From contig NCBI01000001.1 of assembly GCA_002255365.1 (NCBI GenBank), forward strand, positions 124,001 through 188,000: a stretch of DNA of 64,000 nt, written 5' to 3'. Each line of letters opens with the position of its first letter. The stretch's first letter is position 1. Both the position numbers and the translations under genes were made by a program. The DNA comes from Chromatiales bacterium 21-64-14 (lineage in GTDB: Bacteria; Pseudomonadota; Gammaproteobacteria; 21-64-14). Shown one piece after another: positions 37,105 through 46,192 of the stretch. The notes below the pieces were generated by a model. The model ran no database searches and was not told where the DNA came from. It saw only the letters and a list, made by a program, of their open reading frames with translations.

Positions 37105-38222
37105 TCCGCTGGATATGCCGGTCCGGTTCCGTGCTGATCCTGGTCCTGCTCGCCGGTTGCGCGCAGTTCGGCACCCTCACCGCCCAGCGCCCGACACCGC
37201 AACACATCGCGCACCTACTCGCCCATCAGCAGTACGGTCAGGCCCTCGCCGCGCTCCAGAACATCCCAGCCGGAACACCTGACGCCGCGACGTTGCGGGT
37301 CATGCGCCTGCAGGCGCAGGCACAGGCGGAGCGCTATGAACAACAACAGCTCGAAGCAGCGCACCGGGAGGAGCGGGCGGGTAACTGGCGCCACGCCGAG
37401 AAGACCCTTCGCGATGCCCTCGGCCGTTACCCGGGTGCGCCGCTGCGCAGCGCCCTGGATACCCTGCACGAACGCCGTGTGCGCCGCATCCAGGAGATCG
37501 ACCGCGATCTGCTCGTCGCCTGGGGGCAGTGGCTCAACACGGCCCTGCCCGCCCGCGAAGAACTGAAACGGATCGCGCCGTTCAGCCTGTTGGACCAGTT
37601 GCGGATTAAACAGCTGGAGTTCGAACGCCAAAATGCCGCGGAAGGCCTCACGGCATGCGGGCGTGATGCCCTGCGCGCGGATCATCTGAGCGAGGCCAGC
37701 CGCTGCCTGACTCTCGCCCAGCAACTTCAGGATACGCCCGCGGTGCGCCAGGCGTTGGGGCAACTCGCGGAGAAATCCGCGGATCGCGCCCGCCAGGAGG
37801 CGCTGGAAAAGCAGCGCAGTCTGGAAGAGGCTCTACGTCGACGCCAAGCCGACCTCAGAAACCTGGTCCAGGACGCGATCGCCAACGGGGAGTGGCAACA
37901 AGCACGCGTTAGTCTCACGAAACTGATGGCGCTGGATAAGGGTAACCAGGAGCTCGCGCGGCTCAAGCGTGCCCTGGACGAGGCGGTAGCGGTCCGGATC
38001 CAACAACTGCTGGATCAGGGCAATATGCTGTACCGGGAGGGAAAGATCCAGAAGGCAAAGGACGTGTGGGATGCGGTGCTGGCGCTGGATCCCGAACAGC
38101 AGCAGGCGCGCGCCAATGTGCAGCGGGCACAACGGGTACTGAACAAATTGCGCGAGCTCCAGGAACAGAGTGCGAAGCCAGCCCCGCCAACCCCGTCATC
38201 GGCACCCCCGCCGGTCCATTGA
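37101..38222 (+). CDS. TPR-like lipoprotein coupled to the cyclase
   Basis: 373 aa. Signal sequence with lipobox LAGC (C20), so it is membrane-anchored in the periplasm. The remainder is helical with repeated Ala/Leu/Gln-rich segments. At least one clear tetratricopeptide-like unit lies near residues 290-325 (MLYREGKIQKAKDVWDAVLA), and the tail is Pro-rich. The start overlaps the cyclase stop by ATGA, so the two are probably made together. I do not recognise a named family. A role as periplasmic partner or ligand sensor for the cyclase is inference. Confidence 0.8.
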   Translation: MIRWICRSGSVLILVLLAGCAQFGTLTAQRPTPQHIAHLLAHQQYGQALAALQNIPAGTPDAATLRVMRLQAQAQAERYEQQQLEAAHREERAGNWRHAEKTLRDALGRYPGAPLRSALDTLHERRVRRIQEIDRDLLVAWGQWLNTALPAREELKRIAPFSLLDQLRIKQLEFERQNAAEGLTACGRDALRADHLSEASRCLTLAQQLQDTPAVRQALGQLAEKSADRARQEALEKQRSLEEALRRRQADLRNLVQDAIANGEWQQARVSLTKLMALDKGNQELARLKRALDEAVAVRIQQLLDQGNMLYREGKIQKAKDVWDAVLALDPEQQQARANVQRAQRVLNKLRELQEQSAKPAPPTPSSAPPPVH

Positions 38223-38295
38223 CCGGCGCCGACCCAGCGCGGGCGGCAGTAACCACGGGAGCCCGGTGAAGAATTTGAGCTGCAGCGAATCGTGC

Positions 38296-40551
38296 CTAGA
38301 CATCCACCACCACCGTGTCCACCCGCTGGAACCCCCGGGGCAGCATGCGACCCCGACGGCCGCGCTCGCCCTGATAGTGTTTCAAATCGGCGGGTTTGAG
38401 GGTGAGCTGACGTTTGCCGCAGACCAGCACTAGACTACCGCCGACAGGAACGCTGGCCGCCGCCACCATCCGCTCCTCCCCGCTTCGTCGTTTCTGCGCT
38501 GGAATGTCCAGGATCCGATTGCCCTTGCCTTTCGCCATCTGCGGAAGGTCGGCGGCGGGAAACACCAGCAGGTGGCCGCTGTTGGAAACCGCGGCGATGA
38601 GATCCGCCGCCAGATCGGTCACCGGATACGGCACCAGGACATCGGCCCCTTCGGGCACTGACAGCACCACCTTGCCGGACTTGTTGCGGGTCACCAGGTC
38701 CGCGAAGCGCGCCACGAAACCGTATCCGGCGCTGGTGGACAACACATAATGGCTGTCAGCATCGCCCAACAGGAGCCCCGCGAAGGTGCTCCCATCCGGG
38801 GGGTTCAGCCGCCCGCTCAAGGGTTCGCCCTGCCCCCGCGCCGAGGGCAGGCCATGGACGGGCAGGGCAAAACTGCGCCCCGTGGATCCCAGGAACACCG
38901 CGAGCTGATGGGTACGGCCCTGGGCGGCGGCGCAGAATCCGTCGCCCGCCTTGTAGCCCAGGGTCGCCGGGTCCACGTCGTGGCCCCGTGCGGCCCGCAC
39001 CCAGCCGCGCTTGGAAAGCACCACGGTCACCGGCTCGCTGGGTATCAAAGCGGTCTCGTCAAAGGCCTGGGCAGAGCGGCGGATCACCACGGGGGAACGG
39101 CGCGGGTCCCCGAAACGCTCCGCATCCTCGATGAGCTCTGCTCGGATCAACGTCTTCAGACGCCGCTTCGAGCCCAGGATCTGCTCCAAACCGTCCCGCT
39201 CCCGCGCCAACTCGTCCTGTTCGCCGCGGATCTTCTGCTCTTCGAGCCGCGCCAGATGGCGTAGTTTGAGGTCCAGAATCGCCTCGGCCTGGAGATCCGA
39301 CAGCCCAAAGCGCGCCATCAGCGCCGCCTTGGGGTGGTCCTCGTTGCGCACGATGGCGATCACCTCGTCGATGTTGAGATAGGCGATCAACAGTCCGTCC
39401 AGCAGATGCAGGCGCTGCCGAACCTTGTCGAGTCGGTACTCCAGACGTCGGCGCACCGTGGCGGTACGGAATTCGAGCCACTCCAACAGCAGGCCGCGCA
39501 GGTCGCGGGTGTGGGGTCGCCCGTCCAACCCGATCACGTTGAACTGCACCCGGTAGCTGCGTTCCAGGTCGGTGGTGGCGAACAAATGCGCCATCAACGG
39601 CTCCACGTCCACACGGCTGGAGCGGGGCACGATCACCAGCCGGGTCGGATTTTCGTGATCGGACTCGTCGCGCAGGTCCTCCACCATGGGCAGTTTACGC
39701 GCCTGCATCTGCCCGGCGATCTGCTCCAGCACACGGTTGCCGGATACCTGGAACGGCAACGCCGTGACTACGATCTCGCCGCCCTCGACCTCGTAGCGGG
39801 CGCGCGCCCGCACGCTGCCGGTGCCGGTTCGGTACATCTGCCGGATCTCCTCGGACCCGGTGATGATCTCCGCCTCGGTGGGGAAATCGGGCCCCGCGAT
39901 GTGCTCACACAATTGATCCACGTCCGCCTTGGCGTCGTCGAGCAGGCGCACGCAGGCGCTCGCCACCTCGCGTAGGTTGTGGGGGGGAATATCGGTGGCC
40001 ATGCCCACCGCGATGCCAGTAGCGCCATTGAGAAGCACATTGGGCAGACGCGCCGGCAGGGTGACCGGCTCGTCCAGGGTCCCATCGAAATTGGGCGTCC
40101 AATCCACCGTCCCCTGCCCAAGTTCCTGGAGCAGCAACTCGGAGAACAGCGTCAGCCGCGCCTCCGTGTAACGCATGGCCGCGAAGGACTTCGGATCGTC
40201 CGGAGAGCCCCAGTTTCCCTGACCGTCTACCAAGGGATAACGATAAGTGAACGGTTGGGCCATGAGTACCATGGCCTCGTAGCACGCGCTATCCCCGTGG
40301 GGATGGAATTTTCCGATCACATCTCCGACGGTGCGGGCCGACTTCTTGTGCTTTGCCCCCGCGGCGAGGCCGAGTTCCGACATCGCATAAATGATGCGTC
40401 GTTGCACGGGCTTGAGCCCGTCGCCAACGAAAGGCAGCGCACGGTCCAGCACCACGTACATGGAATAGTCCAGGTAAGCGCTCTCGGTGAAGAGCCGCAG
40501 CGGGATGCGCTCCACCCCCTCCGGTGCGTAGGGCTGATGAGTATTCGGCAT
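38296..40551 (-). CDS. parC: DNA topoisomerase IV subunit A ParC
   Basis: 751 aa. Breaks and rejoins DNA to decatenate chromosomes, with ParE. The active-site tyrosine is Y128 in [10 protein letters not shown]. The quinolone-resistance region [12 protein letters not shown] has the wild-type Ser and Glu (S88 and E92). [15 protein letters not shown] near 26 and the C-terminal beta-pinwheel support ParC over GyrA, as does pairing with parE 121 bp upstream. Confidence 0.97.
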   Translation of the reverse strand: MPNTHQPYAPEGVERIPLRLFTESAYLDYSMYVVLDRALPFVGDGLKPVQRRIIYAMSELGLAAGAKHKKSARTVGDVIGKFHPHGDSACYEAMVLMAQPFTYRYPLVDGQGNWGSPDDPKSFAAMRYTEARLTLFSELLLQELGQGTVDWTPNFDGTLDEPVTLPARLPNVLLNGATGIAVGMATDIPPHNLREVASACVRLLDDAKADVDQLCEHIAGPDFPTEAEIITGSEEIRQMYRTGTGSVRARARYEVEGGEIVVTALPFQVSGNRVLEQIAGQMQARKLPMVEDLRDESDHENPTRLVIVPRSSRVDVEPLMAHLFATTDLERSYRVQFNVIGLDGRPHTRDLRGLLLEWLEFRTATVRRRLEYRLDKVRQRLHLLDGLLIAYLNIDEVIAIVRNEDHPKAALMARFGLSDLQAEAILDLKLRHLARLEEQKIRGEQDELARERDGLEQILGSKRRLKTLIRAELIEDAERFGDPRRSPVVIRRSAQAFDETALIPSEPVTVVLSKRGWVRAARGHDVDPATLGYKAGDGFCAAAQGRTHQLAVFLGSTGRSFALPVHGLPSARGQGEPLSGRLNPPDGSTFAGLLLGDADSHYVLSTSAGYGFVARFADLVTRNKSGKVVLSVPEGADVLVPYPVTDLAADLIAAVSNSGHLLVFPAADLPQMAKGKGNRILDIPAQKRRSGEERMVAAASVPVGGSLVLVCGKRQLTLKPADLKHYQGERGRRGRMLPRGFQRVDTVVVDV

Positions 40552-40672
40552 GAGTCAGCGGGTTCCTGTGGCTACGGGTGCTCGATGGTACACGGATCGG
40601 CGGCGCTGGCCGGCCAGCGCGGACCGCGGGCGCCGCCATGGACCCCGGAGTCCGCCGCGGACTGCGCCGGGT

Positions 40673-42562
40673 TTACTCGGCCTGCGCCAGATCCCCTTTC
40701 TGCTCCAGCCAAGCCCTGCGGTCTGCGGCCCGGCGCTTGGCCAACAACATGTCCAGGAGCGGATCGGTCTCGTCTCCTGCTTCCAGGGTCAGCTGCACCA
40801 GACGACGGGTATCCGGCGCGATGGTGGTCTCCCGCAACTGCATGGGGTTCATCTCGCCCAGGCCCTTGAAGCGCGTGACACTGACCTTGCCCTTGAGCTT
40901 CTCGGCGGCAATGCGATCCAGGATTCCCTGGCGCTCGGCATCGTCCAGGGCATAGAAGATTTCCTTGCCGACGTCGATGCGATATAAGGGCGGCATCGCC
41001 ACGAACACGTGGCCCGTCTCCACCAGCGTGCGGAAATGCCGTACGTAGAGCGCGCATAGGAGCGTGGCGATGTGTTTGCCGTCGGAGTCGGCGTCCGCCA
41101 GGATACAGATTTTCCCGTAGCGCAAACCACTGAGGTCCCCGGAGCCCGGCTCCACGCCGATCGCCTGGGAGATATCGTGCACCTCCTGCGACGCCAACAC
41201 CTGATCCGACGCCACCTCCCAGGTATTGAGAATCTTGCCCCGCAGCGGCATCACCGCCTGGAACTCCTTGTCCCGCGCCTGCTTGGCGGAGCCGCCCGCT
41301 GAGTCCCCTTCCACCAGAAACAGTTCCGTGCGGTTCGGGTCCTGGGCGGTGCAGTCCGCCAGCTTTCCGGGCAACGCCGGTCCGCTGGTAATCTTCTTGC
41401 GCAGCACCTTCTTTCCGGCGCGCAAACGCGCCTGCGCATTCTGGATGACCAGTTGCGCGATACGCTCGCCGGCGTCGGTATGCTGGTTTAACCACAGGCT
41501 GAAGGCATCCTTTACTACCCCCGAGACGAACGCCGCGCATTCCCGGGACGAGAGACGCTCCTTGGTCTGGCCGGTGAATTGCGGCTCCTGAAGCTTCACC
41601 GAAAGGATATAGCTGACCCGCTCCCAGGCGTCCTCCGGGGTCACCCGCACCCCGCGTGGCAGCAGGTTGCGGAACTCGCAGAACTCGCGGATCGCCTCCG
41701 TCAGACCGGTGCGCAGACCGTTGACGTGGGTGCCCCCCTGGACGGTGGGAATCAGATTCACGTAACTCTCCGTCACCGGCTCGCCGTCTTCCGGCAACCA
41801 GACTACGGCCCACTCCGCCGCCTCCCGCTCCGCCGCCAAGCTGCCGGTGAACGGTTCCTCCGGCAGCCGCTCGGCACCCTCCAGGGCGTCCGCCAAGTAT
41901 TGGCGCAACCCGTCCTCGTAACACCATTCGATCTGCTCGCCACTCGTCGCGTCGCGAAACTGGACCCGCAGGCCGGGACACAGCACCGCCTTCGCCCGCA
42001 ACACATGCTTGAGGCGCGGCATCGAGAACTTGACGGAGTCGAAGTAGGACGGATCCGGCCAGAAACGCACGGTGGTTCCGGTGCTGTTGCGGCCAACCTT
42101 GCCGATCTCGGTCAGCTCGGAGGTCTTGTTGCCGCCGGCAAACGCCATATGATATTCGGCGCCGCCGCGCCGCACCCAGACCTCCAGGCGCTTGGAGAGC
42201 GCGTTAACGACGGACACGCCCACGCCGTGCAGGCCCCCGGAAAACTGGTAATTTTTGTTGGAAAATTTTCCGCCGGCGTGCAACTTAGTGAGGATAACCT
42301 CAACGCCCGGGAGTTTTTCCACCGGATGCAGGTCCACGGGCATGCCGCGCCCGTCATCGCGCGCCTCCAGAGAGCCGTCCTCGTGCAGGATCACCGCGAT
42401 CTCACGGGCGTGTCCCGCGATCGCCTCATCAACACTGTTGTCGATGACCTCCTGGGCGAGATGGTTCGGGCGGCTGGTCTCGGTGAACATACCCGGACGC
42501 CGGCGGACCGGATCCAGGCCGCTCAGCACCTCGATGGCGGACGCGTCGTACACACTGCTCAT
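40673..42562 (-). CDS. parE: DNA topoisomerase IV subunit B ParE
   Basis: 629 aa ATPase subunit. The GHKL nucleotide site is visible in EVIDNSVDEAIAG and DDGRGMPVD near residues 38-75, and GGLHGVGVSVVNALS near 110. The TOPRIM region starts LVEGDSAGGSAKQARD near 410, followed by DADSDGKHI. Its length is that of ParE (about 630), not GyrB (about 800). It is the upstream partner of parC. Confidence 0.97.
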   Translation of the reverse strand: MSSVYDASAIEVLSGLDPVRRRPGMFTETSRPNHLAQEVIDNSVDEAIAGHAREIAVILHEDGSLEARDDGRGMPVDLHPVEKLPGVEVILTKLHAGGKFSNKNYQFSGGLHGVGVSVVNALSKRLEVWVRRGGAEYHMAFAGGNKTSELTEIGKVGRNSTGTTVRFWPDPSYFDSVKFSMPRLKHVLRAKAVLCPGLRVQFRDATSGEQIEWCYEDGLRQYLADALEGAERLPEEPFTGSLAAEREAAEWAVVWLPEDGEPVTESYVNLIPTVQGGTHVNGLRTGLTEAIREFCEFRNLLPRGVRVTPEDAWERVSYILSVKLQEPQFTGQTKERLSSRECAAFVSGVVKDAFSLWLNQHTDAGERIAQLVIQNAQARLRAGKKVLRKKITSGPALPGKLADCTAQDPNRTELFLVEGDSAGGSAKQARDKEFQAVMPLRGKILNTWEVASDQVLASQEVHDISQAIGVEPGSGDLSGLRYGKICILADADSDGKHIATLLCALYVRHFRTLVETGHVFVAMPPLYRIDVGKEIFYALDDAERQGILDRIAAEKLKGKVSVTRFKGLGEMNPMQLRETTIAPDTRRLVQLTLEAGDETDPLLDMLLAKRRAADRRAWLEQKGDLAQAE

Positions 42563-42589
42563 GCGGGAAAAACCTTGTATGGACCTGGG

Positions 42590-43150
42590 TCAGGGCACGT
42601 CGGAGACGGATGCGGACCCCGGGTAGCGCAGCCGTTGACGGACCGCGTCCGGATTCCGCGGCAGGCCATAAGAGTCACACAGATACTCCCGGTACAGGAC
42701 CCAGCGATACGCCCCCGTGCCATCCCGGGTCACCGAGCGCCAGCGGGAATGGCCGATACGGCGGAACCGGCCCGTGCTGCTCCCGAAGGCGTAGGTCCGA
42801 TACTGCGCCGTGTCACAACGCAGTCCCTCATAGAACACATTGCGCACGCCGCTGGCGGAGGTCAGCGCCACGATGTAACGCATGACCCCGTCCGTGCCGC
42901 GGGAGACGGACCCGGGGTCCAGGGCATAGCCGAAGCCGGTGCCAACCGATCGTACCGGCACCGGCAGGAACGCCGCGGCGGCGGGATACGGAGGTAAAAC
43001 CACCGGTTGTTCCTTGAACGGCACCGGCGCCAGGAATGGTGCGCCCACTTGCACGCCGGAACAGCCGGTCCCCAGCAGGGCAACGGCCAGCAGACACGGG
43101 GTCGTCCAGCGGGTAATCTTGAGACAAGTGTAGTGCTTCACGCGCGCCAT
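42590..43150 (-). CDS. CNP1-like family lipoprotein
   Basis: 186 aa. A basic N-terminus, hydrophobic stretch and LGTGCSG (C30) form a lipoprotein signal. The mature part contains MRYIVALTSASGVRNVFYEG and CDTAQYRTYAFG, matching the CNP1-like domain known from Neisseria and other proteobacteria, function unknown. It lies between the DUF3501 gene and parE on the same strand and ends 27 bp before parE begins. Confidence 0.8.
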   Translation of the reverse strand: MARVKHYTCLKITRWTTPCLLAVALLGTGCSGVQVGAPFLAPVPFKEQPVVLPPYPAAAAFLPVPVRSVGTGFGYALDPGSVSRGTDGVMRYIVALTSASGVRNVFYEGLRCDTAQYRTYAFGSSTGRFRRIGHSRWRSVTRDGTGAYRWVLYREYLCDSYGLPRNPDAVRQRLRYPGSASVSDVP

Positions 43151-43202
43151 TGTCCGCGAACCAGCGCCCGGAACTCAAGGCCGGCGCGGCACGGCCCGCG
43201 CG

Positions 43203-43787
43203 TCAAGCGAGATCCCGCACCAGCGCCGCGTGAACCGACCCCGGGACCGGGTCCACGGTATGGTCGTAGTGTTCATGCGCCACTCCGATCGCCAGGGCGG
43301 CCCCCCCCTTGATCGCGGCGACCATGGGCGCATCCAGTTCAAAGCGCAGGAAATGTACCGCGGAGGTCTTCTCCTCGGTAGCCCGCTCCATGTCCTCGTC
43401 GGCGACGGCGTAGACCGGTTCGAACCCCGATACGCGCACCCAGACCCGGTCCTCGATGCCGACTAGACGCGCCAGTTGGCGTCTGCGCTCGTCCTCGTCG
43501 GGAAATTCCACCATCATGGTGGCCTTCCAGTTGGCCCCGTCCGGAATCAGTGGGTTATACGCGTCCAGCTCATCCTGGATCCCCGCCACCTCGAAGATCC
43601 GTTCCACCCGGAGCATTTCCTGGATCTGATACTGGATCGTCAAACGGTCTTCGAACAGCAGGGCCAAGCTGGGTCCCAGTGCGACCTGACGGTGGCGTTT
43701 GTGTTCGATCACCTGGGCGCGGAATCCGGGACGTAATTCCGCATAACGTTCCAGCGCGTACAGATCTTCACGGGTCAGCTTTTGCAT
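43203..43787 (-). CDS. DUF3501 family protein
   Basis: 194 aa soluble protein beginning KLTREDLYALERYAELR, the DUF3501 start, with RLTIQYQIQEMLRVERIFE typical of the family. No cysteine, signal or membrane span. The ATG at 43787 has GGGAG seven bases upstream; the longer open frame is rejected. It is the last gene of the rubrerythrin operon, 76 bp after the Fe-S oxidoreductase. Members recur beside rubrerythrin, which suggests a shared but uncharacterised role in oxidative or metal stress. Confidence 0.88.
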   Translation of the reverse strand: MQKLTREDLYALERYAELRPGFRAQVIEHKRHRQVALGPSLALLFEDRLTIQYQIQEMLRVERIFEVAGIQDELDAYNPLIPDGANWKATMMVEFPDEDERRRQLARLVGIEDRVWVRVSGFEPVYAVADEDMERATEEKTSAVHFLRFELDAPMVAAIKGGAALAIGVAHEHYDHTVDPVPGSVHAALVRDLA

Positions 43788-43863
43788 AAGTAGTCTCCCA
43801 AAGGGGCCCGGCGCGCTGCGTAGACCGGCCGCCGCTGCGCACGGCGCGCCGCGGCCCATCGGT

Positions 43864-45207
43864 TCAGATGCCGTACGCCAGCCGGAGCAGGCGCAAGGGG
43901 TGCTCGGGGGCGCGGCCGTTGCCGAGACCATCCCCGATATGGTGCCCGGCCAGGGCGCAGTCGCTGGAATAGTGGTCCGGCGCGGCCTGCTGCACGCGCT
44001 TGACCACCGGGAGGCCGATCTTCACCGCCATCGCGCGGGTCTCCCGCTTGACCGCGTAGGTGCCATCGTGGCCCGAGCACCGTTCAACGACTTCGATGCG
44101 GGTGTCCGGAACCAGGGACAGGACTTCGCGGGTCTTGAGCCCCACGTTCTGCACCCGCACGTGGCACGCGGCGTGATAGACGATGCTCCCCAGGGGGTTG
44201 CGGAAATCGGTTTTGAGCTTGCCATGCCGATGACGCAACACCAGGTACTCGAACGGATCGAAGATCGCCGCGCGGACCTTGTGGACCTCAGGGTCATCCG
44301 GGAACAACAGGGGCAGTTCCTGTTTGTACATCAGGACACAGGAGGGCATCGGCGCCACCAGGTCCCAGCCCTCGTCGACGAGCCGGGCGAGCACCGGAAT
44401 ATTGGCCTCTTTGAGCCGTTCCACCGCCGCCAGGTCCCCGAGTTCCAGTTTCGGCATGCCACAGCAGCGTTCGCGCTCGACGACCCGGACCGGGATTTCG
44501 TTGTGCTCGAACACCGCCATCAGGTCCTGGGCCAGACCCGGTTCGTTGTAGTTGCCGTAGCAGGTCACATACAACGCGACCCGTCCGCGGGTGGGCCCCG
44601 CGGGCTCCGGCGCGGCCTCCAGCACGGGCCGGTGGACGGCATCGCGGCGGAACGGATGCGGCTGATAACGGGGCAACGGCGCCTCGGCATCCACGCCCAA
44701 GGTCTTCTCCAGCAGCTTGCGGGCCGGGCGGTTGCGGTTGAGCGCGTTCACCGTCTGCGCCACCACCGGGATGCCGGCCAGACGGCCCACCATGTCGGTG
44801 GAGGTCAGCAACCGGTCCCGGATCCGCGTCTCCCCGCGCTGGAAGCGAAACGCCTTGGCGCGCAGCATCAGGTGCGGAAAGTCCATGTTCCATTCGTGCG
44901 GCGGCACATAGGGACACTTGGTCATGAAGCACAGATCGCACAGATAGCAGTGATCCACCACGCCCCAGTAGTCCGATTTGGCAACGCCGTCCACTTCTAG
45001 GGTATCGGAGTTGTCCACCAGGTCGAACAAAGTGGGGAACGCGTGGCAGAGATTCACACAACGCCGGCAACCGTGACAGATATGGAACTGACGTTCCATC
45101 TCCGCCAGCAGCGACTGCTCGTCATAAAAATCGGGTTCGTGCCACGGCACCGGGTGGCGCTGTGGCATCTGCAGGCTGCCTTCGCGGACGCCTTCGGTAC
45201 TGGACAT
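43864..45207 (-). CDS. Fe-S oxidoreductase of the GlpC/HdrD type in the rubrerythrin operon
   Basis: 447 aa. Two ferredoxin-like [4Fe-4S] motifs at the N-terminus (C44, C47, C50, C54 and C87, C90, C93, C98), followed by CCG-type segments: [10 protein letters not shown] near 255 and [13 protein letters not shown] near 385, the latter with Ser in place of the second Cys. [12 protein letters not shown] resembles the ligand set of GlpC and heterodisulfide reductase subunits. It likely passes electrons to or from rubrerythrin or a quinone, but the partner is inferred. ATG 45207 has GGGAG five bases upstream. Confidence 0.88.
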   Translation of the reverse strand: MSSTEGVREGSLQMPQRHPVPWHEPDFYDEQSLLAEMERQFHICHGCRRCVNLCHAFPTLFDLVDNSDTLEVDGVAKSDYWGVVDHCYLCDLCFMTKCPYVPPHEWNMDFPHLMLRAKAFRFQRGETRIRDRLLTSTDMVGRLAGIPVVAQTVNALNRNRPARKLLEKTLGVDAEAPLPRYQPHPFRRDAVHRPVLEAAPEPAGPTRGRVALYVTCYGNYNEPGLAQDLMAVFEHNEIPVRVVERERCCGMPKLELGDLAAVERLKEANIPVLARLVDEGWDLVAPMPSCVLMYKQELPLLFPDDPEVHKVRAAIFDPFEYLVLRHRHGKLKTDFRNPLGSIVYHAACHVRVQNVGLKTREVLSLVPDTRIEVVERCSGHDGTYAVKRETRAMAVKIGLPVVKRVQQAAPDHYSSDCALAGHHIGDGLGNGRAPEHPLRLLRLAYGI

Positions 45208-45283
45208 AGGGACTCCCGTGCGCGCCGCCCGGTGGAACGGCGCTACGCTGTTGCGTGCTCAGCCCATCACTTCAACAACTGGG

Positions 45284-45314
45284 GGTGCGGGGCCGGATTC
45301 CCCGACCCCGCACC
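45284..45314 (-). terminator. Strong intercistronic hairpin after rubrerythrin
   Basis: GGTGCGGGG (45284-45292) and CCCCGCACC (45306-45314) form a perfect 9-bp stem just 17 bases after the rubrerythrin stop. No T-run follows on the minus strand (CCCAGTTGTTG), so it is either a leaky terminator or an mRNA-stabilising hairpin. Either would keep rubrerythrin message more abundant than the downstream Fe-S and DUF3501 messages. Confidence 0.45.
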
Positions 45315-45330
45315 GCGCAGCAACGATGGC

Positions 45331-45750
45331 TCAATCCTCCAGGGCGTCCAGGGCCTTCTGGAAGCGGTTGGCGTGGGAGCGCTCCGCCTTCGCCAGGGTC
45401 TCGAACCAATCGGCGATCTCGTCGAATCCCTCGTCCCGGGCGGCTTTGGCCATGCCCGGATACATATCGGTGTACTCATGGGTCTCGCCGGCGATGGCCG
45501 CCTTCAGATTGGCCGAAGTGGCGCCGATGGGCAGACCGGTGGCGGGATCACCCACTTGTTCGAGATACTCCAGGTGGCCATGCGCGTGGCCGGTCTCGCC
45601 CTCCGCCGTGGAGCGGAACACGGCCGCCACGTCATTGTAGCCTTCCACGTCGGCCTTGGAGGCGAAGTACAGGTAACGGCGGTTGGCCTGGGACTCGCCC
45701 GAAAACGCGGCCTTGAGGTTGTCTTGGGTCTTGCTGCCTTTTAGGTTCAT
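45331..45750 (-). CDS. Rubrerythrin (short form without rubredoxin domain)
   Basis: 139 aa four-helix diiron protein that reduces hydrogen peroxide. The iron ligands are in [14 protein letters not shown] (about E18), [11 protein letters not shown] (E50, H53), IAGETHEY (about E87) and ERSHANRF (E122, H125). The C-terminal rubredoxin domain of classic rubrerythrin is absent, so an external electron donor is needed; the adjacent Fe-S protein is a candidate. ATG 45750 follows GGAGG. First gene of its operon, behind a Fur-family-like operator. Confidence 0.93.
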   Translation of the reverse strand: MNLKGSKTQDNLKAAFSGESQANRRYLYFASKADVEGYNDVAAVFRSTAEGETGHAHGHLEYLEQVGDPATGLPIGATSANLKAAIAGETHEYTDMYPGMAKAARDEGFDEIADWFETLAKAERSHANRFQKALDALED

Positions 45751-45803
45751 CGGGGATTTCCTCCGTTACGGATGCATGGCATCGGAAGCCATGCAGTCTA
45801 TGA

Positions 45804-45824
45804 GATTTAGACAGATTCTAAATC
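45804..45824. promoter_or_regulatory. Fur-family (PerR/Irr-type) operator of the rubrerythrin operon
   Basis: GATTTAGA (45804-45811) and TCTAAATC (45817-45824) are a perfect 8-bp inverted repeat with a 5-bp spacer. The inner 17 bases fit the TTTAGAA-N3-TTCTAAA box reported for Irr and PerR-type Fur-family regulators with a single mismatch. The site lies just downstream of the predicted transcription start, where bound repressor would block the promoter. The regulator gene is not in this window. Confidence 0.75.
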
Positions 45825-45834
45825 GTGTGAGAAC

Positions 45835-45861
45835 GGTATACTGATCAAGAATATTTGTCAA
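45835..45861 (-). promoter_or_regulatory. Promoter of the rubrerythrin operon
   Basis: On the minus strand, a perfect -35 TTGACA (45861-45856) and TATACC (45840-45835, four of six) are separated by a short 15-bp spacer. The start is expected near 45827, immediately before the operator at 45804-45824. The opposite strand must also hold the xseB promoter in this 202-bp divergent gap, but I see no clear one. Confidence 0.55.
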
Positions 45862-45952
45862 CCTTGGCAGAGGCGGCCGGGACCCCGGGTCATGATTTGA
45901 CCGGTGCGGGAACGCTAGGGTAACTTAGGGCCGGTTTCGCGGAGTTTCAACC

Positions 45953-46192
45953 GTGGTCAAAAAAAGCGCTGTGCCCCTGGACTTCGAACATGCCCTCAAG
46001 GAACTGGAGGCACTGGTACTACAGATGGAACAGGGTGAACTTACCCTGGAACAGTCCCTGAAGTACTTCGAGCGGGGCATCGAATTGACCCGCGCCTGCC
46101 AGCGGGCCCTCAAAGAGGCCGACCAAAAGGTGGAGCAACTGGTCCAGGCAGAGGGCCATTCCGAGGTGGTCCCGTTCTCCAGTGAAGAGTAA
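45953..46192 (+). CDS. xseB: Exodeoxyribonuclease VII small subunit XseB
   Basis: 79 aa. Small subunit of the single-strand exonuclease. The family pattern FEHALKELEALVLQMEQGEL, followed by LEQSLKYFERGIEL, is complete. The start is a GTG at 45953 with GGAG nine bases upstream. The end overlaps ispA by 11 bp, and the xseB-ispA-dxs order is the usual gammaproteobacterial one. Confidence 0.96.
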   Translation: MVKKSAVPLDFEHALKELEALVLQMEQGELTLEQSLKYFERGIELTRACQRALKEADQKVEQLVQAEGHSEVVPFSSEE

